Made by a program: the position numbers and the translations under genes. From Sphingobacteriales bacterium 46-32 (lineage in GTDB: Bacteria; Bacteroidota; Bacteroidia; Chitinophagales; Chitinophagaceae), in contig MKTY01000020.1 in assembly GCA_001898485.1 (NCBI GenBank), forward strand, positions 1,116,001 to 1,180,000: a stretch of 64,000 nt of DNA, given 5' to 3'. Below, piece by piece: positions 33,959-43,551 of the stretch (positions are counted from its first letter, which is position 1; each line of letters opens with the position of its first letter). Under the pieces are notes generated by a model. It had not been told where the DNA came from. It did no database searches and worked only from the letters and a program-made list of their open reading frames with translations.

Positions 33959-34309
33959 ATGCAACTTACCGCCAGATTAATTCAGGTACTGCCCCTGCAA
34001 AAGGGAACCGGCAAAAACGGTGAATGGAAAAAACAGGACATCATTGTGGAAACAGACGGACAGTATCCGAAAAAGATCTGCATTTCTATCTGGGGTGATA
34101 AGATCGACAACAACCAACTTCAAACCGGCAACTCGCTCAATATTTCCTTCGATATCGAAAGCCGCGAATACAATGGTCGCTGGTACACAGATGTAAAAGC
34201 ATGGAAAGTAGAACTGGCCGGTGCTGCTGCATCAGGTGCACCTTCTTCGGGTGGCGATGAGTTTCATGATACGCCGCTTACCAGCTCAGAGGAAGACCTG
34301 CCTTTTTAA
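33959..34309 (+). CDS. DUF3127 protein with an SSB-like acidic C-terminal tip
   Basis: 116 residues. The first 85 form an OB-like DUF3127 domain (M-Q-L-T-A-R-L-I-Q-V-L, then I-C-I-S-I-W-G-D-K and S-L-N-I-S-F-D-I-E-S-R-E-Y-N-G-R-W-Y). A flexible Ser/Gly/Ala linker leads to S-S-E-E-D-L-P-F, closely like the acidic tip of single-stranded DNA-binding protein, through which SSB recruits repair enzymes. DUF3127 proteins are short and widespread in Bacteroidota. A single-stranded DNA-binding role is inferred from this tip and the OB-type fold. Confidence 0.8.
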   Translation: MQLTARLIQVLPLQKGTGKNGEWKKQDIIVETDGQYPKKICISIWGDKIDNNQLQTGNSLNISFDIESREYNGRWYTDVKAWKVELAGAAASGAPSSGGDEFHDTPLTSSEEDLPF

Positions 34310-34315
34310 TAACGG

Positions 34316-35527
34316 CTATTTTTTATCGGCGGCAAAACCGTTATAACCGCGGGCCAGTGCACTCAGCAGCAAATTGCCCATGATACGGTATCCTTCGGCA
34401 GTATAATGAATGCGGTCTCTGTTCATCATCCTTCTGCGTAGCCAGTGGGCAGCCGAGCCATACCCCCCGGTAATGCGGTAAAGATCCCAGAGAGGCAGAT
34501 GCTGCTGGGTGCAATACCGGGCCAGCGACTGGTTGAGCTGTTGTAAAACCCTGTTTGCATACCGGCCTTTGTATGAATCAGGCGCTGTACAAATAATAAC
34601 TGCTGCCTGAGGCGATACGGCTCTCAGTTTTTGTAAAAAAAGAGAAACCTGCTGCCAGAAGGCCGGCTCCGAAAAAGTGCGTGCCTGCGCCTCATTGGTA
34701 CCCAGGCTTACAATATAAAGATCGGCCTGCAGCGAAGGCAGCTGCTGCCAGAAAAGTGATGCGTTATTGAAATGATCATAGCGTGCACCATTTACACCAA
34801 TATTGTGTACAACAACACCCGGATCTGTTGAGGTGAGGGCTACACCATACAGCGACTTACGCGTATTGCTGCCACTGCCTGTAATAAAAAAACCGCCGGA
34901 TTCATTACTCACAGATTGCGGAATGGTTTTCCAGGGAAAAGCGGTGTCCCGCATTAATAGTATTGTATCGGTACCGCCAATATAACTCCATTGGTTTTCA
35001 TACAGACTGTCTGTAAACAGCTGCAACTGGCTTCCTGCTGCCGGCTCCCGCAATTGCACCTGCACACCAGCGAGATCCTGGTTGCTTGTAATACCAAATC
35101 CAGACAGGCCATAAGGCAGGTCAATTTCAGGATGGGCCAACCGGTTAAAAAGCCAGTAACCACTGGTTGTATTGCTGCGGATATCATCCGGGCTGTTTGA
35201 TTGTGCCAGCTGATAGGGAAAGACCAGACCACGGCCGCTATTGCCAAAATAAGTTTGAAGCGCCTGCCTGAGCGATGCTGCCTGGTAGCCCGGCTGTGTA
35301 TGCGAGTCGCCAATGAGCACTACCGAGACCTGTCCGCTACGGCTTTGTTTCAATTGCCACAATTTTTCATAGAAGCTATCGAGAGCCGGATAAACAGGAA
35401 GGCGGTTGAATACAGCACGAATAAATGGGTAGCGCTGCTGCAACTGCTGATCGCTAACAGGTAACTGGGCTTTTGCTGTCAATACGTTGACAAAGAGTAC
35501 TAAAAAAATTATGGATCGCAAAACCAT
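34316..35527 (-). CDS. SGNH/GDSL hydrolase, secreted
   Basis: 403 residues with a signal peptide (M-V-L-R-S-I-I-F-L-V-L-F-V-N-V-L-T-A-K-A). Block I is V-V-L-I-G-D-S-H-T-Q-P-G with the Ser nucleophile, block III includes S-L-G-T-N-E-A, and D-R-I-H (in R-D-R-I-H-Y-T-A-E-G) supplies Asp/His. It is separate from, but related in fold to, the SGNH protein at 30.6 kb, and lies opposite in strand. It may be an acetylesterase of the same surface polymer. Confidence 0.83.
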   Translation of the reverse strand: MVLRSIIFLVLFVNVLTAKAQLPVSDQQLQQRYPFIRAVFNRLPVYPALDSFYEKLWQLKQSRSGQVSVVLIGDSHTQPGYQAASLRQALQTYFGNSGRGLVFPYQLAQSNSPDDIRSNTTSGYWLFNRLAHPEIDLPYGLSGFGITSNQDLAGVQVQLREPAAGSQLQLFTDSLYENQWSYIGGTDTILLMRDTAFPWKTIPQSVSNESGGFFITGSGSNTRKSLYGVALTSTDPGVVVHNIGVNGARYDHFNNASLFWQQLPSLQADLYIVSLGTNEAQARTFSEPAFWQQVSLFLQKLRAVSPQAAVIICTAPDSYKGRYANRVLQQLNQSLARYCTQQHLPLWDLYRITGGYGSAAHWLRRRMMNRDRIHYTAEGYRIMGNLLLSALARGYNGFAADKK

Positions 35528-35777
35528 GGTGGAAAGATAAAGTATATCGGCCAGCAATGACCGCGTGATTGAAACAGGCAGTGGCTTAATACAGATTTAG
35601 CCATGGGTGAGTGTAAGAATTTTTATCTGCGCTCTTCTGTGTTCTCTACGACAAAGTTTCCCGCAAATGAAGCGGATAAACCTTTCTGATATTTCAAAAC
35701 GGTTCACTAACCGAAGTGGTTCAAATAGTTTAAACGGTTCCACTGATTTTATTTACATTAGAAAACAAATTCATTTA

Positions 35778-37370
35778 ATGCATAAATCTGCCGTAGCAGC
35801 AACAGCTGCCTTACTGATTGGTTTATTTTCCTGTACATCCGGAGAAAAACAGAAATCTGCAACTGTTCAGTCATATGATACAGCATACAGAAATCTTAAT
35901 CTTACCGATACGGGTCGGTTGAGTCGTATACGTGCAGTAGCTCCGGTTATAGAGCAGCTATTTAATGCATATGCAGAAAAAAATCATTTGCCCGGATTGT
36001 CATGGGGGTTGGTGGTAGATGGTCAGCTTTTACTGGCTGGTAATAAAGGTTATACTGATCTGGAAAAGAAAATTCCGGTTACGTCTTCCTCTCTGTTTCG
36101 CATAGCCAGTATGAGTAAGAGCTTTACGGCTATGGCTATTCTGCGCCTGCGCGATGAAGGCAAACTGCAGCTCGACGATGCGGTGGCTAAATATGTTCCC
36201 GAAATGAAAGATCAGCGTTACCCCACACAGGATGCGCCGGTACTTACCATCCGTCATTTACTTACACATAGCGCCGGCTTTCCTGAAGACAATCCATGGG
36301 GCGACAGGCAGCTGGCAGATACAGATGAAGAGTTTCGCGCTTTTCTTAATAAGAAGATCAGCTTTTCCAACGCGCCGGGTATTGCCTATGAATACAGTAA
36401 CCTCGGATTTGCCCTGTTGGGTAAGATCGTAACCATTGTATCGGGTCAGCCCTATCAGCAATATATACGGGAAAAAATATGGAACCCGCTGGGTATGAAA
36501 AGTGCTGAATGGGAATATAGCCGTGTGGCGCCCGATAAGCTCGCACATGGCTACCGGTGGATTAATGAAAACTGGCGAGAGGAAGCCTTGCTGCATGATA
36601 CACCCGATGGCAGCTGGGGTGCCATGGGCAGCATGATTGCTTCGGTAGAAGAATTCAGTCGTTATATGGCCTTCCACTTATCAGCCTGGCCGCCTTCCAA
36701 CAGACCCGAAACAGGACCAGTGAAAAGAAGTTCTGTGAGAGAAATGCACCAACCCTGGCGCTTCAACGGCCTGAATCCAGGATTTAAATATCCCGATGGA
36801 CGCACCTGCGCCTATGCTTCTGCCTATGGATATGGACTGGGCTGGATGAGTGATTGCGATGGTAAAGTATACATAGCACACAGCGGAGGCTTACCGGGAT
36901 TTGGCAGCCAGTGGCGCATTATGCCCGACTTTGGTATCGGCATTGTTTCGCTCGCCAACCGTACGTATGCGCCTATGGGCAATATCAATCTGCATGTACT
37001 GGACACCATCATTAAGCTGGCTGGCCTGCAACCACAAAAGGCACCCGCATCTGCTATTCTCGAGCAGCGTCAGTCGGAACTGGTTAAAATATTACCAGAT
37101 TGGAAAAATGCAGCGTCCTCCGGTTTATTTGCTGAAAACTTCTTTGCCGATAATCCAATCGACAGTTTGCGTAAATATGCCACACAGCTATTTGAAAAAG
37201 CGGGCAGTATTCGCAAGGTAGAACCAATGCAGCCCGAGAATCAATTACGTGGCCGGTTTATGATCCGGGGAGAAAAGGCTGATCTGATGGTTTATTTTAC
37301 CCTGTCGCCCGAAAACCCTCCCCTGATTCAGGAGTACCGTATCTGGGAAGTAATACCTCCCAAACCCTGA
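35778..37370 (+). CDS. Serine hydrolase lipoprotein (beta-lactamase/DD-peptidase class C type)
   Basis: 530 residues. The signal peptide ends in a lipobox-like L-F-S-C, so it is probably lipid-anchored. The penicillin-binding fold has all three active-site motifs: S-x-x-K as S-M-S-K-S-F-T, Y-x-N as Y-S-N (E-Y-S-N-L-G-F) and a late H-S-G-G in place of K-T-G. Such enzymes range from D-aminopeptidases and esterases to class C-like lactamases, and the substrate cannot be assigned. A C-terminal domain of about 150 residues follows the catalytic part. I start at the signal peptide Met. Confidence 0.85.
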   Translation: MHKSAVAATAALLIGLFSCTSGEKQKSATVQSYDTAYRNLNLTDTGRLSRIRAVAPVIEQLFNAYAEKNHLPGLSWGLVVDGQLLLAGNKGYTDLEKKIPVTSSSLFRIASMSKSFTAMAILRLRDEGKLQLDDAVAKYVPEMKDQRYPTQDAPVLTIRHLLTHSAGFPEDNPWGDRQLADTDEEFRAFLNKKISFSNAPGIAYEYSNLGFALLGKIVTIVSGQPYQQYIREKIWNPLGMKSAEWEYSRVAPDKLAHGYRWINENWREEALLHDTPDGSWGAMGSMIASVEEFSRYMAFHLSAWPPSNRPETGPVKRSSVREMHQPWRFNGLNPGFKYPDGRTCAYASAYGYGLGWMSDCDGKVYIAHSGGLPGFGSQWRIMPDFGIGIVSLANRTYAPMGNINLHVLDTIIKLAGLQPQKAPASAILEQRQSELVKILPDWKNAASSGLFAENFFADNPIDSLRKYATQLFEKAGSIRKVEPMQPENQLRGRFMIRGEKADLMVYFTLSPENPPLIQEYRIWEVIPPKP

Positions 37371-37411
37371 CAGAACAGGGAAAATTGATTGCCTGGCAAC
37401 TGGTTAGGCTG

Positions 37412-37439
37412 GCTTTGGGCATAATTTTATACCCAAAGC
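37412..37439 (+). other. RNA hairpin after the serine hydrolase gene
   Basis: GCTTTGGG (37412-37419) and CCCAAAGC (37432-37439) form a perfect 8-bp stem with a 12-base AT-rich loop, 40 bases past the stop. No strong T-tract follows, so it could be a weak terminator or a 3'-stabilising stem. The rest of the gap to 37658 holds nothing I can identify. Confidence 0.4.
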
Positions 37440-37658
37440 TTGCAAAGATTAAAACCGTATTATATCTTTAACGCCGGTTTCAGCAACTGCTTGCCGCTTC
37501 TGGTTCAATCCTTCCTGCCAGAAGTTCTTGAATCCATTCTTATTAAAAATCGACCAAAACAAGTTCTCATTGTTTTTCCAGTAGCCTGTACTGACCGATT
37601 TAGTTGATCAATTTAATGCTCCAGTATTCTTTTGATCACGTCCGTCAATCTAGCGTGT

Positions 37659-40600
37659 ATGAAAATTCGGCTACCCGGAAACATTACTTACTGCCTTCTT
37701 GCAGCTTGCCTGCTTACTTTAGTCTCCCGGTTGGGAGCCCAGGGCGTATATCGCTTTTGGGGACTTACCCGTCAGGGTGGTGAACATAATTCGGGTACCT
37801 TATTCCGTCTGGATAGTACCGGCACCCAGTTTACCTCTTCACATCAGTTTCTGCTTTCCAATCCCGGAGCATCTCCCTATTACACACAGCTTACAGCATA
37901 CAATGGTAAATATTACGGAGTGACTGTTGCTGGTGGTAGTCATAATTATGGGGTTATTTTCGAATGGGATCCCGCTACCAACGTATATACCAGCAAGTAT
38001 AATTTTTCGGGCGATGATGTTTGGTTTAGCTATGGCAGCCTCACCTTACTGGGCAATAAATTCTATGGCCTGGCCAATCGTGGCGGCAACTCGGGCCTGG
38101 GGGTGTTGTTTGAATGGGATCCCGCTACAAACGTGTTTACCAAAAAAGTACATTTCGATGATGCCAGTGGTCACAGCCCCGAAGGCAGCCTCGTGGTTAA
38201 ATCCGGAAAGCTGTATGGTATGACGCGATACGGTGGGGTCAACTTTGCCGGTGTGATCTTCGAATATGATCCGGCAACAAATACCTATACGAAAAAAATA
38301 GATCTGGATTACGCTACCGGAAGTGGCCCTTATGGTGCCCTTACCTGGAAGAATGGAAAATTTTATGGCCTTACTGCCGATGGTGGCAGCAATGGATACG
38401 GTACCATTTTTTCCTGGGATCCTGTCAGTAATAACTACACAACAAAATTCAGTTTTGATGGTACCCGCGGAAAATATCCCTATGGCAGTCTTACTTTAAG
38501 CAACAACAAGCTGTATGGTATGACGACAGAGGGTGGTAGTATGGATATGGGTGTATTATTTGAATACGATCCCGCTGGTGGTGGCGTAACTGCCAAAGTA
38601 GACTTTAATGGCAGCAATGGCCGCAACCCCTATGGCAATCTTACAGCAACCAGCGGAAAGCTTTGTGGTATGACCTGGATGGGCGGCATTAATAATCTGG
38701 GTGTATTATTTGAGTACGATCTCACTACTTCGGGTCTCAGCCGTGTTACCGATTTTGCACAAGCATCTAATGGATCAAATCCCTACGGTACACTCACCTG
38801 GAATGGAACCAGCTTTTATGGCCTCTCTACCAAAGGCGGATCAGCCGATGCCGGTGTAATCTTTGAATGGAATCCCACCAACGGCAACTACCAGCGCAAA
38901 GTAGATCTTAACAATGCCGCAGGTGGTGCACTGCCTGAGGGAAACCTGGTGCAGGCCGCTGGTAAGCTGTATGGCGTCACCAGCAAAGGAGGCACATCCA
39001 ATAAGGGCATTCTCTTCGAATACGATGAACGTACCGCCACTTTTGTTACCAAAATCAATTTTGATGGTAGCAATGGTGCACTGCCCACAGGCGACCTGGT
39101 ATGGCTTGATGGAAAAATATATGGCTGGACCCGCGAAGGCGGTGCCAACGATAAAGGCACTATTTTTTCCTGGGACCCTGCCACTAATACACTTACCAAA
39201 AAAGTTGATTTCAGCAACAGCAATGGCTCATATCCTGCACGTATGCCGCTATTGTACAACGGCAAATTTTATGGCACCACATCTTATGGCGGCCAGTACG
39301 AAGCCGGCGTATTATACGAATGGGATCCTGTTGCCAACAGCTATACAAAGAAATATGAGTTTGAAGACCAGGATGGGGCTAACCCTACCGGCTATCTCGC
39401 CGTACGTGGCGGCAAGCTGTACGGCATGACTACTTTTGGTGGTGTTAACAGTACAGGTGTGATCTACGAGTGGAACCCCGCTACCAGTGCATATGCGAAA
39501 AAATATGATTTTGAAGTAACAGGCATGGGTGTGCATCCACGTGCAGGCCTCACACTGAGCCGCACAGGCGATACTTTTTATGGTATGACCCGTGAGACCA
39601 ATGGTAACATCAGTTTTCCAGGTCAGGAAGGCCCCGGTGTGATCTTTGAATGGAACCCCTCGACAAACCTGTATACAAAAAAACTGGATTTTGATGGGTC
39701 CAATGGTGGACTGCCCACCGGTAACCTTACCGAAAGTGGTGGTAAATATTATGGTATGACCAACCAGGGTGGTAATGGACCCAGTTTCCCTGGTATCAAC
39801 TATATCGTTGGGGGGTCGGGTGTGGTGTTTGAATGGGATCCTGCTACCAATGGATGTATTAAAAAACTGGATTTTGCAGGCACCAATGGTGCTTATCCTA
39901 CCGGAAATGATCTGCAGCGTTCGCAGGTACCGGTTGCAAAAGGCCTGCCAGGCAGTTGTGTGGCCTATAATGCCGTGGTCATTGACAATACCAATAACAA
40001 TCGCTGGGTCTCTATTACAGATGCAGATGGCAATGTAGTAGCTGAAATAAAAGCAAATGGCAATAATCTGGGTACAGTTACCGCTCAGGTATATGTGAAT
40101 AATACCAATGTACGCGAAGATTCCAAACACCGCCTTTATCTTGATCGCAACATCACCATCACTCCGCAGGTACAACCGGCTACTCCCGTTGAATTGCGCT
40201 TGTATATCACCGCAGGCGAATTGCAGGCATTAAAGCAGGCAAGCAATTCCCTGGGTCAGCCTTCCGGAGTAGTTGGCATTGCCGACATAGGCGCGTATAA
40301 GAATAATGATGGATGCTCAGCAGCAGTATCCAGCCTCGAAAGTCTGCAACTTACCGGCGGAGAGTTGTGGAATACAGACTATGTACTCAGAACAACCATC
40401 AGCTCTTTTTCCAGTTTCTATTTTGCCAATAAAACGCAGGCAGAAGCACCCCTGCCCGTACAGTTTATCTCTTTTACAGGCAGGCTTAATGGTGCCGATG
40501 TATTGCTTGACTGGAAAACGGCCAGTGAGAATAATGTGAAGCATTATGAAGTACAGCGTAGTGTGGATGGAATCAATTACCTGTCCATAGGTATCGTAGA

Positions 40601-41006
40601 AGCGGCTAATACTTCAGGTACGCATCAGTACAGCTATAAAGACAAAAACGTGTCCGACCTGGGCTACCTGCGCGTGTATTACCGTCTCAGCGAAATTGAT
40701 AACGACAATCATTTCTCTTATAGCAAAGAGGTATCTATTTCCATACCCAATCAACCCAATTCAATTGTATTTTATCCAAACCCGGTGGCCGGTCAGGGTC
40801 AGATGCGTATCATCGTGAGCCGCGGTGAAAAAATGCAATGGCGGTTGTTTGACAATACAGGCCGCATCATCAAACAGGGAACAGCCAACCTGGTAACGGG
40901 TACCAATAGTGTACCGGTAAACCTGGGCGGACTAGCCGCTGGTGTTTACTACATCGAACTCAAAGGCGAAACGATCAATAAGCGTATTCGGTTGATGAAG
41001 GAATAG
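37659..41006 (+). CDS. Secreted GloVer-type tandem-repeat protein with type IX sorting domain
   Basis: 1115 residues. After a signal peptide (ends S-R-L-G-A-Q) come 14 repeats of about 50 residues, each with K-x-Y-G-M-T-x-x-G-G, then G-V-I-F-E-W-D-P-A-T-N and a y-t-k-k-x-d-F tail; this is the GloVer repeat family (TIGR03803-like). The last two repeats carry insertions. Then follow a domain of about 180 residues, the module L-P-V-Q-F-I-S-F-T-G-R-L, V-Q-R-S-V-D-G-I and a T9SS sorting end (V-F-Y-P-N-P-V, G-V-Y-Y-I-E-L). A beta-propeller-like surface adhesin or binding protein is likely; the target is unknown. Confidence 0.88.
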   Translation: MKIRLPGNITYCLLAACLLTLVSRLGAQGVYRFWGLTRQGGEHNSGTLFRLDSTGTQFTSSHQFLLSNPGASPYYTQLTAYNGKYYGVTVAGGSHNYGVIFEWDPATNVYTSKYNFSGDDVWFSYGSLTLLGNKFYGLANRGGNSGLGVLFEWDPATNVFTKKVHFDDASGHSPEGSLVVKSGKLYGMTRYGGVNFAGVIFEYDPATNTYTKKIDLDYATGSGPYGALTWKNGKFYGLTADGGSNGYGTIFSWDPVSNNYTTKFSFDGTRGKYPYGSLTLSNNKLYGMTTEGGSMDMGVLFEYDPAGGGVTAKVDFNGSNGRNPYGNLTATSGKLCGMTWMGGINNLGVLFEYDLTTSGLSRVTDFAQASNGSNPYGTLTWNGTSFYGLSTKGGSADAGVIFEWNPTNGNYQRKVDLNNAAGGALPEGNLVQAAGKLYGVTSKGGTSNKGILFEYDERTATFVTKINFDGSNGALPTGDLVWLDGKIYGWTREGGANDKGTIFSWDPATNTLTKKVDFSNSNGSYPARMPLLYNGKFYGTTSYGGQYEAGVLYEWDPVANSYTKKYEFEDQDGANPTGYLAVRGGKLYGMTTFGGVNSTGVIYEWNPATSAYAKKYDFEVTGMGVHPRAGLTLSRTGDTFYGMTRETNGNISFPGQEGPGVIFEWNPSTNLYTKKLDFDGSNGGLPTGNLTESGGKYYGMTNQGGNGPSFPGINYIVGGSGVVFEWDPATNGCIKKLDFAGTNGAYPTGNDLQRSQVPVAKGLPGSCVAYNAVVIDNTNNNRWVSITDADGNVVAEIKANGNNLGTVTAQVYVNNTNVREDSKHRLYLDRNITITPQVQPATPVELRLYITAGELQALKQASNSLGQPSGVVGIADIGAYKNNDGCSAAVSSLESLQLTGGELWNTDYVLRTTISSFSSFYFANKTQAEAPLPVQFISFTGRLNGADVLLDWKTASENNVKHYEVQRSVDGINYLSIGIVEAANTSGTHQYSYKDKNVSDLGYLRVYYRLSEIDNDNHFSYSKEVSISIPNQPNSIVFYPNPVAGQGQMRIIVSRGEKMQWRLFDNTGRIIKQGTANLVTGTNSVPVNLGGLAAGVYYIELKGETINKRIRLMKE

Positions 41007-41015
41007 GCGCCGGAA

Positions 41016-42608
41016 TTATTGTTTTTGTGTATTAACTGCGCCATCGCCATAGAGGGCTTTGCCCGACCGCGCTCCTGTATGTTTGCCATTATCTACGGTT
41101 AGTACTCCATTGACCAGTACATATTGAAAACCGGTCGTGTAGGCATGAGGTTTTTCAAAAGTGGATTGATCCTGCACCGTGTTGGGATCAAAAACAACAA
41201 TATCTGCAGCAAATCCCGGTTGCAGCAATCCACGATCGTGCAATTCAAACTTCTGTGCAGGCAATGAGGTCATACGGCGGACCGCCTCTTCCAGCGATAA
41301 AACATTTTGCTCGCGTACATAACGGGCCAGCACACGGGCATTGGTGCCATACCCGCGGGGATGTGGCATACCGGCATTGAGTACACGAATGGAGGCATCG
41401 CTGGCAAACATGTTGAAAGGATACTGCATGATCCGCTTTACATCTTCTTCTCCCATACCATGAAATACGGCACTGGCCCCACCGGCCATCATAATATCTA
41501 TTACCGTTTGGGCTTCTTCCCGGGCAGTGTGTTTGCGACCCAGCATTTTATTGATGGTCTCAATAGTTTTACCATTGTAGGTTGTGTCTGCTCTATAGTA
41601 AGCAACTACTGCATAGCCGAAGTGTTTTAATTTTCTTTTCTTAAGTTTCTTCAGCATGCTGCTGATTACATAGTCTCTTACTTCGGGTCGCTGTAGCCGG
41701 GCTTTTATGCTATCCTGACCATCGGCGAGAATCTCATCCGGAATAAGTGTGCTGATAGAAGTGCTGCTGGCCGTATAGGGGTATTGATCAATCGTGACTT
41801 CGAGACCCTCTTTGCGTGCCGCAGCAACCAGTGCGAGCGTTTCCTTACTTCTGCCCCAGTTTTGCTGTCCGCTTAGTTTGAAATGGGAAATCTGTACCGG
41901 TATGCCGGCCTGCCGACCAATACTAATCGCCTCCTCTATAGCCTGGGTTACGCTATCGGCCTCATCGCGCATATGCGTTGCATAAACGCCGTTGAAGCGG
42001 GCCGCCACTCTGGCCAGTGCAGCTATTTCCGGTGTTTTGGTATAAGTGCCGGGTATATAAATAAGTCCTGTGGAAAGGCCTACCGCGCCATCCTGCATGG
42101 CTTTTTCAACCAGCTTTTCCATTGCAGCCAGTTCTTGCGCAGTAGCATCGCGATTGGCGCGCCCCATTACAGCTTTGCGAACATCATTGTGACCAATAAG
42201 CGAGGCTACATTGATAGACATGCGCAGGCTGTCGACCCAGCGCAGGTAGTTACCAATATCTGTATTGGAACTTCCGCAGTTGCCGGTAATACAGGTAGTG
42301 ACGCCATCATAAATAAAACTTTGAGCCAGGGGGTCTTTTGTTTCATCTTCTTCAAGGTGAGTATGCACATCAATAAACCCCGGGGCAATCACCAGCCCTT
42401 TTACATCAATTGTTTTGGATGCGGTAAAATGCAGTTGTCGCCCCACGGCCGCAATTTTTCCGTTACGAATAGCCACGCTGCCATAATACCAGTTGTTGCC
42501 CGTACCGTCAATAATGCGTCCGTTCGTCAGCAACAGGTCGCAGGATTCCTGGCCGGAAACAGTCAGGTACAAAAAGAAACAGGTAAAAAAGATCGGAAGC
42601 TTCTTCAT
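41016..42608 (-). CDS. Secreted D-aminoacylase-like amidohydrolase
   Basis: 530 residues with a signal peptide (M-K-K-L-P-I-F-F-T-C-F-F-L-Y-L-T-V-S-G). The metal site includes H-T-H (in F-I-D-V-H-T-H-L-E), the G-N-C-G motif typical of N-acyl-D-amino-acid deacylases, T-H-M-R-D-E, V-Q-I-S-H-F-K and an F-A-S-D near the end. Family members remove acyl groups from D-amino acids; periplasmic location suggests substrates from wall turnover or the environment. It converges with the GloVer gene; nine bases separate them. Confidence 0.87.
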   Translation of the reverse strand: MKKLPIFFTCFFLYLTVSGQESCDLLLTNGRIIDGTGNNWYYGSVAIRNGKIAAVGRQLHFTASKTIDVKGLVIAPGFIDVHTHLEEDETKDPLAQSFIYDGVTTCITGNCGSSNTDIGNYLRWVDSLRMSINVASLIGHNDVRKAVMGRANRDATAQELAAMEKLVEKAMQDGAVGLSTGLIYIPGTYTKTPEIAALARVAARFNGVYATHMRDEADSVTQAIEEAISIGRQAGIPVQISHFKLSGQQNWGRSKETLALVAAARKEGLEVTIDQYPYTASSTSISTLIPDEILADGQDSIKARLQRPEVRDYVISSMLKKLKKRKLKHFGYAVVAYYRADTTYNGKTIETINKMLGRKHTAREEAQTVIDIMMAGGASAVFHGMGEEDVKRIMQYPFNMFASDASIRVLNAGMPHPRGYGTNARVLARYVREQNVLSLEEAVRRMTSLPAQKFELHDRGLLQPGFAADIVVFDPNTVQDQSTFEKPHAYTTGFQYVLVNGVLTVDNGKHTGARSGKALYGDGAVNTQKQ

Positions 42609-42737
42609 ACCTGAAAGATACTAAGGAATGTTCAGGGATCAGGGAAGTGGCTGACGCACATCATAGACAGAGGAGTAAGAGTCGTGTATTTTTAGGAATA
42701 TAACAGCTGATATTTTCAAATCAACCCAATAAGCGAT

Positions 42738-42953
42738 ATGAAAAAGAATATGGGAAATGCAGACCGTATAGTACGGATACTCATAGCTGCAGTACTGGCA
42801 GGCCTTTATTTTGGCGGCATCCTTACAGGAACCCTGGGCCTTATCCTCGTGATTGTGGCAGGTGTATTCCTGCTCACAAGCCTGGTAGGAGTTTGCCCAT
42901 TGTATAGCCTGATAGGCGTTAACAGCTGCCCCCGCAAAGCCACTGGTCAGTAA
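42738..42953 (+). CDS. DUF2892 (YgaP-like) small membrane protein
   Basis: 71 residues with two membrane helices. The start matches the family pattern M-K-K-N-M-G-N-A-D-R-I-V-R-I, and the second helix is followed by C-P-L-Y-S-L-I-G-V-N-S-C, which keeps both conserved Cys residues. DUF2892 appears fused to rhodanese domains in YgaP, suggesting a role in sulfur or redox chemistry at the membrane; no rhodanese is present here. Confidence 0.88.
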   Translation: MKKNMGNADRIVRILIAAVLAGLYFGGILTGTLGLILVIVAGVFLLTSLVGVCPLYSLIGVNSCPRKATGQ

Positions 42954-42965
42954 TAGCCTTTTTAT

Positions 42966-43511
42966 TTACTCTGCGCTGCCCTTCTCGCCCGTAAACCACT
43001 GTTCTTTATTTTTAAATAAAACATTGAATGTGGTAAAAGAGCCGTAGATGCGGGTAATGTATTGCTGCAGGTTTACCTTGTCTTCATCGCTCAATACTTT
43101 GTGCGCATTGATCTGTTGCTCCAGCACGCGAAGCCGGTCGCGGGCCATTACTATTTTGTGAAAGAAAACATCGACAGGAATTTCTTTGGCTTTTTGTGTT
43201 TTATCTGCCGGCTGTAATAACATTACGCCACCTTTCCAGCGGTCGCCCAGCGGCACATTTTCTGTAAGCCCGCCCCACAGGCGCAGAATCTTTAGCAGCG
43301 ACTGCTCCAGTTCGCTGCTGGTCTCTATCTCGGCAGTGGCATTTTCCGGAATAATCTCCTCGAGACTGGTATCAGTCTTATCAATTTCTTTCAGGCCATG
43401 ATGTATAAACGAGATAAGATAGGTAGCATAGCGAACAGCTACAATCACGCCGGGGCCAAATTGAGTATGCTGCAGGCGCGTGCCTGGTCCAAGCAGGGTT
43501 TGATCAGTCAT
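42966..43511 (-). CDS. Conserved protein with tudor-like N-terminal segment, unrecognised
   Basis: 181 residues, soluble and without a signal peptide. The opening (G-T-R-L-Q-H-T-Q-F-G-P-G-V-I-V-A-V) resembles the short tudor-like segment at the C-terminus of UvrD/PcrA helicases, which contacts other proteins or nucleic acid. The middle is helical with L-R-L-W-G-G-L-T-E-N and a coiled part near 120-150. I know no family name. It is convergent with DUF2892 (12-base gap). Confidence 0.65.
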   Translation of the reverse strand: MTDQTLLGPGTRLQHTQFGPGVIVAVRYATYLISFIHHGLKEIDKTDTSLEEIIPENATAEIETSSELEQSLLKILRLWGGLTENVPLGDRWKGGVMLLQPADKTQKAKEIPVDVFFHKIVMARDRLRVLEQQINAHKVLSDEDKVNLQQYITRIYGSFTTFNVLFKNKEQWFTGEKGSAE

Positions 43512-43551
43512 AATGCAAATGTAAGTCTGTAACTAACTAAAGGGAAAGCCC

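Noticed and set aside
37750-39900. Regular repeats that could look like a CRISPR or satellite array
   Set aside because: They are about 150-base in-frame coding repeats of the GloVer protein, too long and too diverged for CRISPR and without cas genes.
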